A DNA stretch of 64,000 bases from Nemertoderma westbladi. Its lineage: Eukaryota > Xenacoelomorpha > Nemertodermatida > Nemertodermatidae. Under the pieces are notes generated by a model that was not told where the DNA came from, did not search any database, and worked only from the letters and a program-made list of their open reading frames with translations. The stretch spans positions 1 through 64,000 of the forward strand of contig JAUCBJ010000765.1 in assembly GCA_032718475.1 (NCBI GenBank), given 5' to 3'. Positions 29,682 to 40,739 of the stretch are shown one piece after another (the first letter of the stretch is position 1; each line of letters opens with the position of its first letter). A program made the position numbers and the translations under genes.

Positions 29682-31903
29682 TGATAAACAACCGCGACCT
29701 CTATACTAACAGCAGAACTGTTGAACAGACCAATACCCGTTAATATTCTTCTGCCAACCTAATGAGCTCTCGCCTAACCAATAAGACACAAAGACTGCTC
29801 TACTGTTAAGTAAAGGGGCTCAGGAGCGTGATATTACTAAATTGTAAGGGTTGCTAAATACAAAACCGCTACTTACCGTTAGATGGCGCTAATCTGCCGT
29901 CCGCTAATATATTTTACTAATTTTACACAACTCCTGCAAAATCGCTTGTTCCTTTCTCTACCGATTGCTCAATAGAGAGCTAACTGTTCGAATCTATGAG
30001 CCACGCGGGAATAACCAAAACAATAAACCCGAGTCGGCTCCCTAAGCTTACTTAAGACGAGTGCGAGAGGCTTTGCACTCAGAGTATTCTTACGCCTAAT
30101 TCTATCACTTATTAAAGCACGCTATTACCTACGTCTTTTCTAATCGCGAATACTGGGGGTTCTCTAACGTAATGTGTGAATGCGAGAATATTTAAATATC
30201 AAAATGGTACAGTATTTGTCTCTCGTGGATAGTACCGCTCTGGGTCTAAACTTGCCTGCAGCTGGCTTTAGGCCAGCAAATCACTAGCGTTTCGTGCGTA
30301 CCGAATAGTGCGTTCTAGCTGATTGCCCGCTAATGCAAATAACCGCTCAGCGTGAATAGTTTACAGTACTCTAATTATTACTTTAGCTACTCTCCGCTAT
30401 GCTGCGTACTAATTCTTAATTTTTACTAATCAATTACAGTCACAAATATTGAACAGCGTACTAATTACTAAGAGTTCCAGAATACGTAATTCTAATTTAT
30501 CACGCAACAGGTTTCGCTAGTAATAGCCTAAATTGCCGTATTACTTTGACCTAATCAGTAACTAATTGTTGTAACTAAGAAATAGAAATTAATCAAAGAG
30601 AAAAGAGCGCCTACCTAAACATTCACAATCATAGGCACACTTCAGTAACACACCAATCAGCGTCAGCAATCACAGTTCGCAATTATGCAGTTAACTACTG
30701 TATAACCCACAATTATGCAATTCACTACTCGTACTCTACACTCAATGTTCGAAACGTTGTGATACGTGCAGGCCTCTCCCGGGTACATATAGGACTCCTA
30801 ACTAACCTGATTCCTGCCCCCCTAATACTAAATAGAGACGAAACCTGGATCATCAGCCCCCTAATTACTGTACCAGCGATAGGTCTGCATACCACATCGT
30901 TAACTTCCCGACCGCAACGGTGGCCCCCGCCAGCGTTGCTCGCCCTTGAATCCTCCGCTCTCCCTTCGTCGCTAACCCCCCGATGTGCCCACCGCCCACT
31001 GGCGCCTTAGCCCTCCATTACGCTAATAGCTACCGTAGCGGCGCATGCAAATCACAAAGTCTGACAGTCTCAGAAATCCCTTAGGATTATTGCGCAGAAA
31101 AGGATCACATAGAACCATTAATCAAAAGGTAGAAATCATAGTTCAGTTGTAATCAGCAGTAATCGAAGGAATTAATTGAGAAACACAAGCAAGAGTAATC
31201 GCACTAGCAAATCATTTCAAGAAAATTAATCAAATTGCAGAAATACACTAAAATATCCGTCAAAAAAATGAATAGAGACAGCTCAGCAAGTACAACAGCA
31301 GTGCAGGTCATGTGAGGTGTAACAGGGGTTGATTAAGGCTCTACCGGCACACCGCCAATTTATAGGTGATCCGGATGGGGTGATGCAATAGGGTGACTCA
31401 ATCGCTCTCCTATTGGCTCTCCAGTCCGCGCTAGCATTAGACCAACCTGGAAGCAGTTAATCCAATAAGGAGGCCGGATTGTAGCCCTATTGCCTGCCCA
31501 AACCTCAAATTATTACCATATATGGTAATGGTTCACGTCCCTGGCTGCTGAATGGCCAGGACAGCGTCCCTATATGCTAGCCCTATTGATGCTAATATCA
31601 GCAAGCACAAAATCCAGGGTCCGAATAAACTCGCTACCCTGGAACTATCTACATATATCCTAATACAAAATTACGTAGGTAGGGCTACATACTATACAAA
31701 ATGGATGGATTCAAATATATGGGTGTTTCGATTTCCCTATCTAAATACTACTGCGTTATTATGCCTTATCTAAAATATCATGCTGCACAATGGACTAATA
31801 TTACGTACAGTATAACGGACTAATATTGCATACTGCATAACGGACTAATATTGCATACTGCATGATGACTAATAATATGGATACAGCGCCATATACCGTA
31901 ACA
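29682..31903 (-). repeat. Element B 5' LTR, containing the empty site of element A
   Basis: This 2222-bp uninterrupted LTR is followed by CACCC at 31904-31908. At 31790-31795 it reads ATGGAC, the pre-insertion form of the site occupied by element A in the other LTR. It ends with the 25-bp repeat triplet. Confidence 0.94.
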
Positions 31904-31908
31904 CACCC

Positions 31909-32106
31909 GCTAAAGGACTTCTGGATAACAACGCTAGTCGGGAAGCGATATAGCATCTATTAGACAAAATACTGTACGTGTTGCTATCTGTAAATATGTG
32001 TGGGCTGATGATCCTGCAATCACAAAGGAATGCAAGGCAATCGTCGATGACGTCATTAATATATTGGGAAAAGACGCTGAGTATTGTTCTTTGCGAAATG
32101 TAACGA
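31909..32106 (+). pseudogene. N-terminal part of the PHD/OTU sequence
   Basis: After the CACCC duplication the plus strand reads AKGLLDNNASREA. A frameshift near 31948 follows, and then about 50 codons ending DPAITKEC and LRNVTTFDNDR before a TAA. The 5' continuation is at 848-880. Element B therefore inserted into this reading frame. The family of this segment is not recognised. Its collinearity with the PHD finger just downstream suggests one original gene. Confidence 0.45.
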
Positions 32107-32115
32107 CGTTTGACA

Positions 32116-32428
32116 ATGACAGATAATTGTGGGACATGCTACAAAGTATGTAGATACTCTACAAACTACATATATTGCGAGGATTGTTATCGGTGGTTTC
32201 ATGCAAAATGCCAAGAGTTGACTGGGGACTTTTTTCACAGACTGGGAGAGATGGAAGGTGGCTACGTTTGCCTCGATTGCTGTTATGCAAACAACAATAA
32301 TTATAATTACGATATGGCTCTGAAGAGACTATCTAAAGCGAGTTTGAGTGGAGTGGATGATTTAAAAGCTGCTGTTCTATTGGAAATGCTCTTAATGAGA
32401 AGGCTTTCAAATCATATGGCATATTTAA
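32116..32428 (+). pseudogene. PHD-type zinc finger segment
   Basis: The frame from the ATG at 32116 gives MTDNCGTCYKVC, YIYCEDCYRWFHAKC and YVCLDCC, which fits the C4-H-C3 pattern of a PHD finger. Such fingers often read histone tails and also occur in transposon-encoded proteins. The frame is interrupted at 32429 by a MITE, and the OTU segment follows on the other side of it. It is better read as part of a decayed multidomain gene than as a 130-residue protein. Confidence 0.65.
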
Positions 32429-33147
32429 GGGGGGGGTACACCATTTTGGTCCAAAATATGTCGAAACTTTTTTTATGGTATATTATAATGCACCATTGAA
32501 TGGTGTTTCCAAATCTGAAAACCGCTATTTAATAGCTTTTTTACTTTTCAAGTTATGTAAATTTCCATTTAGGGAATCCTATTGAAATTACTATTACTAC
32601 GTATGTATAATGAAAGGTCGATTATCTCCAAATATTTTTTTCATGAAATTGTCAACTTCAAAACCCTACTACTTCTACAATTTTTGAGTAATTAGTCTGA
32701 AACTTCCTGTGGGTGTCTAGATAGCCACCCTGCATAAAAGTATCAGGCAACTTTTCGAAGTTTTTTGTTAATAAAATTTAATACTATTTATAAAAAACCT
32801 AAAAATTAGCATAAATTTGCAGCGCCACCTAGCGGTGCAGAATTATTTTAACAAAATTTCGCCTGATAGTTATGTTGCCCCATCTTTGATCTATCATATA
32901 AAAAAACTTTCATGTGATTAGGTTCAAAACTGTAAAAGCCTTAGGGTTTTAAGCGCAACCAAGTTTTTTTTATTGTTAACTAGTATTAACTAATATTAAA
33001 TAGCGGAAAAAATTTTTTTTTTGACCTGTCATGTAGAATAGCATCTTAGGCACCTATATGCCAAATTTTAGCCAAAACCAAACAATTTTGAAACGCTGAG
33101 AGTGATAAATCGAAGAGTTGTCCGAAAATGGTGTACCCCCCCCCCCT
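32429..33147. mobile_element. MITE with TTAA target duplication (piggyBac-like)
   Basis: Ends are inverted copies, GGGGGGGGTACACCATTTT on the left and AAAATGGTGTACCCCC...C on the right. They are flanked by TTAA at 32425-32428 and 33148-33151. It is 719 bp, AT-rich inside and has no ORF. TTAA duplication is the hallmark of piggyBac. Superfamily assignment from TSD alone is tentative. It splits the PHD from the OTU segment. Confidence 0.75.
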
Positions 33148-33151
33148 TAAC

Positions 33152-33856
33152 TATAGATCGTGAAGCAATTTTAACATTAGACATTATATCGATACCGAAG
33201 CTAATGATTTATTTAAAAATGTAGGTTGTTGTGATCGGGTTCCTATAGCAGTCCTTGCCGATGGAAACTGTTTATTTAATGCTCTCTCCGTAACTTTATG
33301 TGGTGATGAATCTCAGAGTAAAAAAATCTGGTTTAATGTTTTGCTAGAAATGGTCAATTTTGAAACATATTATAGTAAAGAAAACGAAAAGAAAGCGATG
33401 GAGCTACACTTAGTGGCTGACATTAAAGAAAGTATTGTAGATTGCGCTCGTTTAGCGGCATGGTCCAGTCCATGGACTGTTTGCTGCTGCATCAGTGATG
33501 GGTATCAATATTCGATCTATGTATCCGCCTGTTAATGGTCTTATGGATAATGTTTCCCGCATTTTGAATTTGAAATTTGTCCCTCGAAACTTTGAAGATG
33601 GCAATAAGTCATATGAAACAGTCTATATAATGTGGTGTGGAGGAAACGAAACTGACATCGCTAACGTTAGTTGGAGACCTACCCACTTTGTACCTCTTTT
33701 GAAGAGTGAAGAAGTAGGCCTACCAATACTGTGTTGACCACAGTGCCGACATGTTTCTTGAATCAACCCCTCTCAAGCAATCATACAAAGAGAGTCTTTC
33801 AGATATTAATGTTTCTGCTATTAACATCGATGAGCCAACACCAATACTGCCACGTA
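33152..33856 (+). pseudogene. OTU-type cysteine protease domain, frameshifted
   Basis: Translation gives RVPIAVLADGNCLFNALSVTL, where DGNCLFNAL is the OTU catalytic Asp/Cys motif. After a one-base frame change near 33478 there is SVMGINIRSMYPPVNG, and then WRPTHFVPLL, which supplies the catalytic His. OTU proteins remove ubiquitin, and this variant resembles the OTU domains found with transposon-derived and vertnin-like proteins. A further frame shift follows near 33735, and a coding-like tail runs to about 33850. The catalytic residues are present but the frame is broken, so this copy is not functional. Confidence 0.75.
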
Positions 33857-34160
33857 TGTGGGGCGAGCCACGAAGTGAGTGAGCCTTAGCGTAGTGGTAC
33901 CATTAATCAACCTGTCGTTCTGTCGTTCTGTGGGGCGAGCCACGAAGTGAGTGAGCCTTAGCGTAGTGGTACCATTAATCAACCTGTCGTTCTGTCGTTC
34001 TGTCGCGTTTTTTTTCAGTATTTTATTTTAAACGTTAATAACTCGGCCAATCCTTGATGAAATCTATCCAAACTTGGTACACATGTTGTTTGGCAAAAGT
34101 TTGAAAATTTTCCAAGTAGAATTTGCGTGGGGGCCTTCGTGCAGCATCAGTGTAACTGTT
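33857..34160 (+). repeat. Dispersed repeat beginning TGTGGGGCGAGCCACG, 72-bp unit doubled
   Basis: The unit TGTGGGGCGAGCCACGAAG...CTGTCGTTC occurs at 33857 and 33929. A tail follows with AATAACTCGG and CCAAACTTGGTACACATG. A diverged direct copy lies at 39579-39790, and part of the tail recurs inverted near 36040-36100. The repeat family is unidentified. Confidence 0.6.
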
Positions 34161-35452
34161 ATTGTAGTTATAATATATTTATTTATCCAAAATTAACATG
34201 CGTTAAATTATTATTACTGTAGGATAAATCAGCTGGTTTTCTGACAAATTTTGCAAAACATAGGGGCTGTCTGCCAATCTGCATGTACCATGCATGTACC
34301 GGTATTGTCAGGCTGTACTCAATTCCTGAATCGAGAATTCTGCAATCAGTCAATACTGCAATACAGGTCAGCCGGTACCATTCACTGCAGACATGCCATA
34401 TCATGTAATCTAATCATTGCGAAACCCTTGCGGTGATTATAGTTTAGGCCTAATTAGCCTAGTACCGGTAATAATAATATAATAGTTTAGATAGTTCACC
34501 GTATTGCTGTACTGCCGTTGTAGTGCGCACCGTAGGTACCACCCATGCGTAGGCTGACTGTGCTGATTATCAGATTATGGTACTGTGGTACAAGCTATAT
34601 ACTGTTAGGTATACTGCTGTATTGGGGTGGGGTTAGGAATAATCCATTTGTTTTAGCATTTAATCCCCTTATTTATTATAAAACCATTGGAAATATTCGC
34701 AAATGCCGCTCCATTACTGTCTGAAACGCTCCCGACAGTCCGATGTATCTGGACCCGAGCAGCCGAGTTGCTTCAAGAGGTGATTAACGGGGGAATACTA
34801 CGGAATTGCTTGTTTGTCAGTACGATTCTATTTGGGTATTTACTACACTCAGACACTGGGAATACGGCGGTCGGTCAGATCGTAATGCGGGCCACTGCCA
34901 AGTTCCTCATGCCTCACTCCGGTCACCCACCTTGGAGTGCGGTGGGAAGAGTCCCACTTACTGACTTACGTCGACGACTGGACGAATCGACGAGGATTGC
35001 GATCTGGGTTTAGCGGCGGCCCGGATCCTGGTATCGCCTGGGGGAAATGGTTGAACGTCGGGCATACTTGTATCGCACTGGATTACGTTCTCTGCGACGT
35101 GAAAGTGTGAAGCGAATTCGTTGTCGAATTGGGTCGAAAGCTGCGGGAATTCTACTGTTCTACGGGAGTAAACCGCAGCGGTCCGGTGACTACGGACGGA
35201 TACTACTGGGATAAGCAGGTATTTCGATCGAGTTTCTCGTATTCTCGATGCTCGACAGCTCGAGGCGGATAGAGAGTTGGTTGTGTTGGGCGGTGTTGTT
35301 CAATTCTATCAAACGTATTAAATAATTGGTAAAATAATAAAAACACACCAGATAAAGATACTGAGCTTATGGTAAAGAGATAGGCCGAACTTACAATTTC
35401 CAAATAGATTGTTCATATAATAAATATATTTTTGGTATTTGATTTCAAGATA
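34161..35452. other. Spacer with a GC-rich coding-like island
   Basis: The first half is unremarkable AT-rich DNA with TACCGGTA words. From about 34690 to 35215 base composition rises sharply. One plus frame (34687-35013, TTG start) is open for 108 codons. A second (about 35025-35215) gives VERRAYLYRTGLRSLRRES and continues basic. I recognise no family. It may be a fragment of a captured or viral-like gene, or an old element. Confidence 0.35.
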
Positions 35453-35698
35453 GGGGGGGGGGGGGGGGGACTGGACGCAATAAAAATTCATCCCTCTCCA
35501 GGGGAAATTGGACGCAAATAACAACAGCTGATTACTCTCAAAAATAAAACTGTAACCTGTTCTATTGTGTTTACTTTATTGTTTTGGTTAAAATAACGTG
35601 CCACTGTAACCTGCTCCTTTCCCAAAATTGAGAAATTAATATTGAGGCGGGATATTAATTCGCCAAGATGGGATTTGCGTCCAGTCCCACCCCCCTCC
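35453..35698. mobile_element. Short palindromic MITE with poly-G end
   Basis: The left end is a run of 18 G followed by ACTGGACGCAA. The right end is TTGCGTCCAGTCCCACCCCCC, its inverse. The interior is about 200 bp with no ORF. A second TGGACGCAA lies inside near 35508. I could not settle the target duplication. Confidence 0.55.
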
Positions 35699-36575
35699 TG
35701 TCTCTTGATTTTACTAAAAAATAGAATACATTGCATTTTACTGTTATAATTACTGTATTGAATAAAATAATTAATTTATTGTTTATTAAACCGTGCTAAG
35801 CACGTTGAACTGGAGCTCTAACAATTCCCCACTAGCGGCAGACAGGAACTGTAAAAGTCTCTGTAGAATTTCTAATTAAGCAATGCTCTTAGGTAACTAC
35901 TACTAAATTTCAGATGAATCTGATCGTTGGTTCTATAATTACAGCTATTTTTACGTTTCTGTTAATTCGCCCCCTAGCGGCAGACAGGGGAACTGTAGAA
36001 GTCTGTCTGTGTGTAGAATTTCAAAATTTTTTATAGACTACATGTGTACCAAGTTTGGTTCCATTTCATCCTTGATTGACTGACTTATAAGCGTTCAAAC
36101 ATTCCTGCCACAAACATAGCCAGAGGCAGCCACAAACAAATAAAAGCTGCAGGAACTCTAGCGATAATTAATTAATTAATTATTAAATACTGTTTCAATT
36201 AAATTACTTACGAAAATCTAGTCATCTTCTTTTAAATATGGACCCTGCATTCGTGGAAAATATAATATTTGATAATTCAGCAGTCAGCCTACGCTAATTT
36301 CACAGCAAAGTCCTTGTCATGGCCTGTGTGTAGTAGGCCATGGTACCACCCTACTACCGGTACCGGCTGACCGGTGGCAACTAGCACTTCAGCACTTGCA
36401 CAGCAACAGCACTACCGGCGATACACAGGTTGGAATTTATGTAGAGTTTGCTCAACAGTACAGATATAAAATAGTTATCTAAATTATATATATTACTATT
36501 GACAAGTATTGAAATATATACCGTTATTCGTGTTATCAGTATTTGCAACATCTGACATTGAAGAGGTGAGAGAAG
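35699..36575. other. Spacer with a duplicated CTAGCGGCAGACAGG unit
   Basis: CACTAGCGGCAGACAGG...GTAGAATTTC near 35830-35870 recurs as CCCTAGCGGCAGACAGG...GTAGAATTTC near 35972-36020. Then GTGTACCAAGTTTGGTT near 36044 is an inverted part of the dispersed repeat described at 33857. No gene is seen. Confidence 0.4.
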
Positions 36576-39220
36576 ATGAATACCGGCACTCAACAAAACC
36601 AACGCTTATCACAGGTCGGTATGGTTACCTCGAAACCGGCGCGACTGTCCACTCGAATACAACTTCAAAACACAAACGCCAACAATAAACTGAAAGCGAA
36701 TCGAACGTCTTCAGAAGAATCTGTCATTGGGACGAAGAAAAGGAAGCCGAAACCACGGGAATGGACCACAGCTAAGATTGAATGCTCCCATTGTCAGAGT
36801 TCCTGGACCGAAATTGAAACACCAATTGCCGATGGGCTTGATCTCTCAAACCAAAACTTCCTCTGCGGGGTTTGCGCGGCAGTAAAGATTGAAAGTCTGG
36901 AAGCTGGCATCCCTAGGTATTATTATTATAAAGAGCGTCAGCCTGCGTTTAATAAATATATTTTAATACAAAACAGGTCGAACGCAAAGAGGCTTATAAT
37001 GAAGACGAGTACTGCATTGATTATATTCCTATAAACCACCTGGCTTTGCATATTGAACGTGCGTTTGGAAATAAGTTCGTGCTACCCTTCCGTGGGTGGT
37101 AGATGTCGCGGTTATGTATTGGTGGGTGGGGGGAGGGGGGGGGGGGGGTGCAGATTAAAAGGGGTGAACACGTACTGTCCCCCTTTCTTTGATTAATTGG
37201 TGGTGTGGGTTAATCTCTCATAACCTGATTTTGTGATACAGTCGCACAATTTTAATTTGTATCTCATAACTGGGCCTCGTGCTGCGCGAAGGCCCCACGA
37301 ACGTGTTATTTACTGAAAACAAACCTGTTTATCGCAATGAAACTGAAATTCCAATTGATAGTTCGAATAAAAAGTTTAATGTTCTTCCGAGTTCCAGGAA
37401 GCACCTTGCAATGGAAGAAATAGTAAAGATACTTAATGTTAAATCTGATATTCACATTTTTGATAAAATACCCCGTGGTAAAAAGGAAAATGTTTATATT
37501 TTGTTACGAGATGTTCCACCGGGTCCTGACAAGAAACGTAATTTTGTTGATGATTGTGGTGTTTGGGACTGGAAGAGTTCCACAACTTGCAACAAAATAT
37601 TTTCTATGACAAATTTAAATATGGTATCTGGTATTCAGTTAATTAATTGATTAATTATCAAACAAACAAGGCTGCACAATGAATTAATCTACAACCAAGC
37701 TCATTGTCAATCCTAAATATACACCGTTACTATACCAAGCTGAAGCGCAAACCCGATTATGTGAGGCGTATATCTTGCATTCAGCACAACTCACCTGAAT
37801 TGTTACAAGACGTCTGCATTGTGGAGTATGTTGTGCAGTTACCCGATGACTTGACTCCTCGTGGTAATTGTAAGAAAGATTACCATTATATTCGATCGGA
37901 TTCTGATGTTTTACCAGCAATTAGTGAAAGAGTAAATAAGCGGAAATATCCAAAAGTTGTATATTCTAAAATGGTGAAAGAATGTACCGATAGAGATGAG
38001 TCAATATTGGCTCCAAGAGACATAAAACAAATTTTCAACAAAAAGTACAACGAGAATAAGAAAGCATGAATAAACTCCCCAACAAAAAATGTTGCTGATG
38101 AGGTTTTGGCGGTCTTAGGAGAATTGCATACGAATCAAAATATGCAATCAATTATTCATAGAAAAGACATGGCTCCCTGTATTATATTATATACAAAACA
38201 ACAAAGTAACGAAATGATACAAAATGTGAGTCGTGACAATGAACAAGTTATCGTCATAGACAGAACATTCAATGTTGGAACAGCGTATTTGACGCTATTG
38301 GTTTACAAGAACACTTCTGTTGTGTTTAAAAAGGATTCAAAGCACCCAGTGTTTATTGGGGCTGCATACCTTCACTGGGACGGGGAATTCTCGACTTATC
38401 ATTCATTTCTGTCTGAAATAGCCTGCCAATTTATTGATTGTAAAGTTAACTTTTGAAATTAAAGTGAATATTGGTTCAGATCAAGAGAAAGCGTTGGTAA
38501 AAGCAATTCGCGCTGTCTTCCCAAATGCAACGCAGATTCTTTGTGCAAAGCACATGCAAGACAATATTAGAGATTACTTAACAAATAAAATTGGTGTGCG
38601 AATTTCAGTTCGTAATTCTGTCATTGACCAGATATTTGGTGATCAAGGGATAGTTAGATGCCGTGACGAATATAGTTACGAAACTACAGTAGTGGATACA
38701 TTATCAGAGGTGTTTGAACAACATCAAGTATTCAAAAAATACTTCTATGAACATATTTATGACAAACTCTATGAGTACATATGTGTACCCAATCGGAGAG
38801 CAGATGGAGAATATTGTATCCTTATGGTTAAACAATGAGTGTGAGTCGTTAAACAACATCGTGAAGTTGTTTATTGATTGGAAACCCCAACAGCTTTTGG
38901 AGTTAATTAGAAAAGTTGGAAATATTACTGGAATTCAAATGCTCGATCTTCGCCGTGCTATATATGATGGAGTGAATTATCGCCTTGTATCTTCTCTTAG
39001 AAATAAGTATCGAGTTCAGCGCACTGTCTGGGATAATAAATCTAAAGACGAGAAGGATGCGCTGTTTGCCGCATTTATAAGTCGTGATACAAAATCTTCT
39101 AAAATGCTTAAGGCATCATCGTGCAAATTCCAAATACCCAAACTACCAACTGTAGCCCGCAAGCCAGGGCAAAGGGCGCGCGTAAAAGCGAAAAGAACGA
39201 AGAAGATTTTAAAGAAGTGA
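36576..39220 (+). pseudogene. Mutator-like (MULE) DDE transposase, degenerate
   Basis: Plus-strand frames, broken several times, give a MULE transposase. The N-terminal zinc-like region has CSHCQSSW and FLCGVC (about 36783-36885). There is a mid region at 37279-37650 and 37704-38069, ending in an in-frame TGA. The catalytic first Asp is in VIVIDRTFNVG (38259), the second in GSDQEKALVKAI (38479) followed by CAKHMQDN, and the Glu in NECESLNNIVK (38843). The tail is basic (KAKRTKKILKK). Frames change near 38440 and 38800. A non-coding insert containing a G run lies at about 37080-37280. MULE transposases cut and paste long-TIR elements. I found no TIRs. The PHD and OTU segments upstream share its orientation. 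Confidence 0.72.
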
Positions 39221-40739
39221 CAGCCATACTGTAATTAATAATCATATAGAACTACAGTATCCTTTGAACTGATATAAAAAACTGAACTTATTCTTACAAG
39301 GAACTAGAACAAGTCTTGTTTGGAAAGGCGAATTTTATAGTAAGTAAAAAAAACAATTAAAATTGAAGATATCTAGATTACATTTTGGTTCATATCTATG
39401 CGGTTCTATAATCTATCATAACATATTGCTACAGAAGCAATTTAAGTATTATTTTTTTAAGAAAAATGTTTTAAGAAAAAAAAGTATCGAGACATAAATA
39501 TTGAGTTATTCAGGCACTTTGTCTAACATTCCTCGTTCCACCTATATGGTTGTACCTGTCCCTACAATAAATATTTGTGGGGCGAGTCACGAAAAGAGCG
39601 AAGCCTTAGCATAGGGGTACCATTGACGAGTTGTCTTTCGTTATCGTCTGACTTCGTAAGATTTTTGATAGCTATTAACTTGGGCATTCCTTGATGAATT
39701 TAAACGTATTGAAAGTGCATCCATGTAGAAAGGTTTGAAAGTAATTTAAGCGAAATCCATTCACACACTCAAAAGTTATTGAAACTTATATATATAAATG
39801 TTATACAATTTTAGTACTTTGTATTTTCTTACCTTTAATATCAGGCAGTGGCGCAGCCACAGGGGGACACGTCCCTCCCACTTTTAAGGTAGGGGGGGGG
39901 GGGGGGGGGACACCAAATCATATGTACCCGGCACTTTTTATACTTTGTATATACAATTTAGTAATTTAATAATAATTTAATAATCGTAATAAACTCTGAT
40001 CGAGTATTACAGTATAACTAATAACTCCTACGTATTTACATTTCAATCCCTCCCATCCCTGTCGCATATTTCCAAACACCATGAACTGTTTTTGCACTGA
40101 CAATATAAGCCACTTGATATGGTAATGTAAGGCGTATTTCCATATCCCCAAAATTTCGTCATATATTGATTTGGTTAGAATAACTAAAACAAATTTATTG
40201 ATAATTAAATTTTTTGTGAATTCCCCGTGTCGAGATATCAACCCGCCTTCGCTTTCAATCCATACCTAATTAAATAGGTATCTCAGTCGACATTTTAATC
40301 TTATAGAGGGTTCGTTGGTAACGAATGGAAGATGACGTTGTTGCAGGGAAACTAAATAATGTAATAAATGCAGAATTTGTCAAAAGGAATATCTGAGATA
40401 TGGCAGTATAATGGCCGTTGAAAGTTACATATTTTGCGTGAGCTGTGATGGAGTCCATTTATTCTACATTCTAATATGTAATTTATCAGTAGCTGGGCAA
40501 CAATACAGTACAATTACCTATTATATATTATATATAATAATAATAGTACGCAGCCATTCATGCATAAACAACTGTTACAGAATATTGTGTCTTTATTAAG
40601 TAGAATAAATTGCCCGCAGCGGAACCGAAGCAAATACATGCAACATTCAAATGCTCATAAATCAGCTTTTTCAAACAAAATTCAAATGTTTTTACATACA
40701 TTTGGAATCCATCATCGAGATCTTTCGTTCTCCACCAAC
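39221..40739. other. Spacer with second dispersed-repeat copy and a G run
   Basis: 39579-39790 repeats the TGTGGGGCGAGTCACGAAA...CCTTGATGAA module in the same orientation as 33857. CAGTGGCGCAGCCACAGGGGG at 39846 followed by 18 G (39892-39909) looks like a transposon end, but I found no partner end. The rest is AT-rich and non-coding. 40732-40739 is the left target duplication of the hAT-like element. Confidence 0.45.

Larger units (their letters stand above)
881..31903 (-). mobile_element. Element B: large BEL/Pao LTR retrotransposon
   Basis: The element is bounded by two nearly identical 2.2 kb LTRs (881-2995 joined to 14955-15063, and 29682-31903). In plus orientation they begin TGATAAAC and end CCGTAACA, and CACCC target duplications lie outside at 876-880 and 31904-31908. 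All its ORFs are on the minus strand in the order gag-pro, RT-RNase H, integrase, third ORF. With the nested element A (2996-14949) and one copy of its ATGGA duplication removed, B is about 19,064 bp, unusually long for BEL/Pao. The LTR copies differ at only about five substitutions and one 2-bp indel by eye, so insertion was recent. Pol carries two nonsense codons and a frame change, so this copy is probably not autonomous. Confidence 0.93.

Noticed and set aside
37080-37280. Intron inside the MULE transposase
   Set aside because: The flanks do not give a convincing GT...AG pair with a pyrimidine tract. An insertion is equally possible in this decayed copy.
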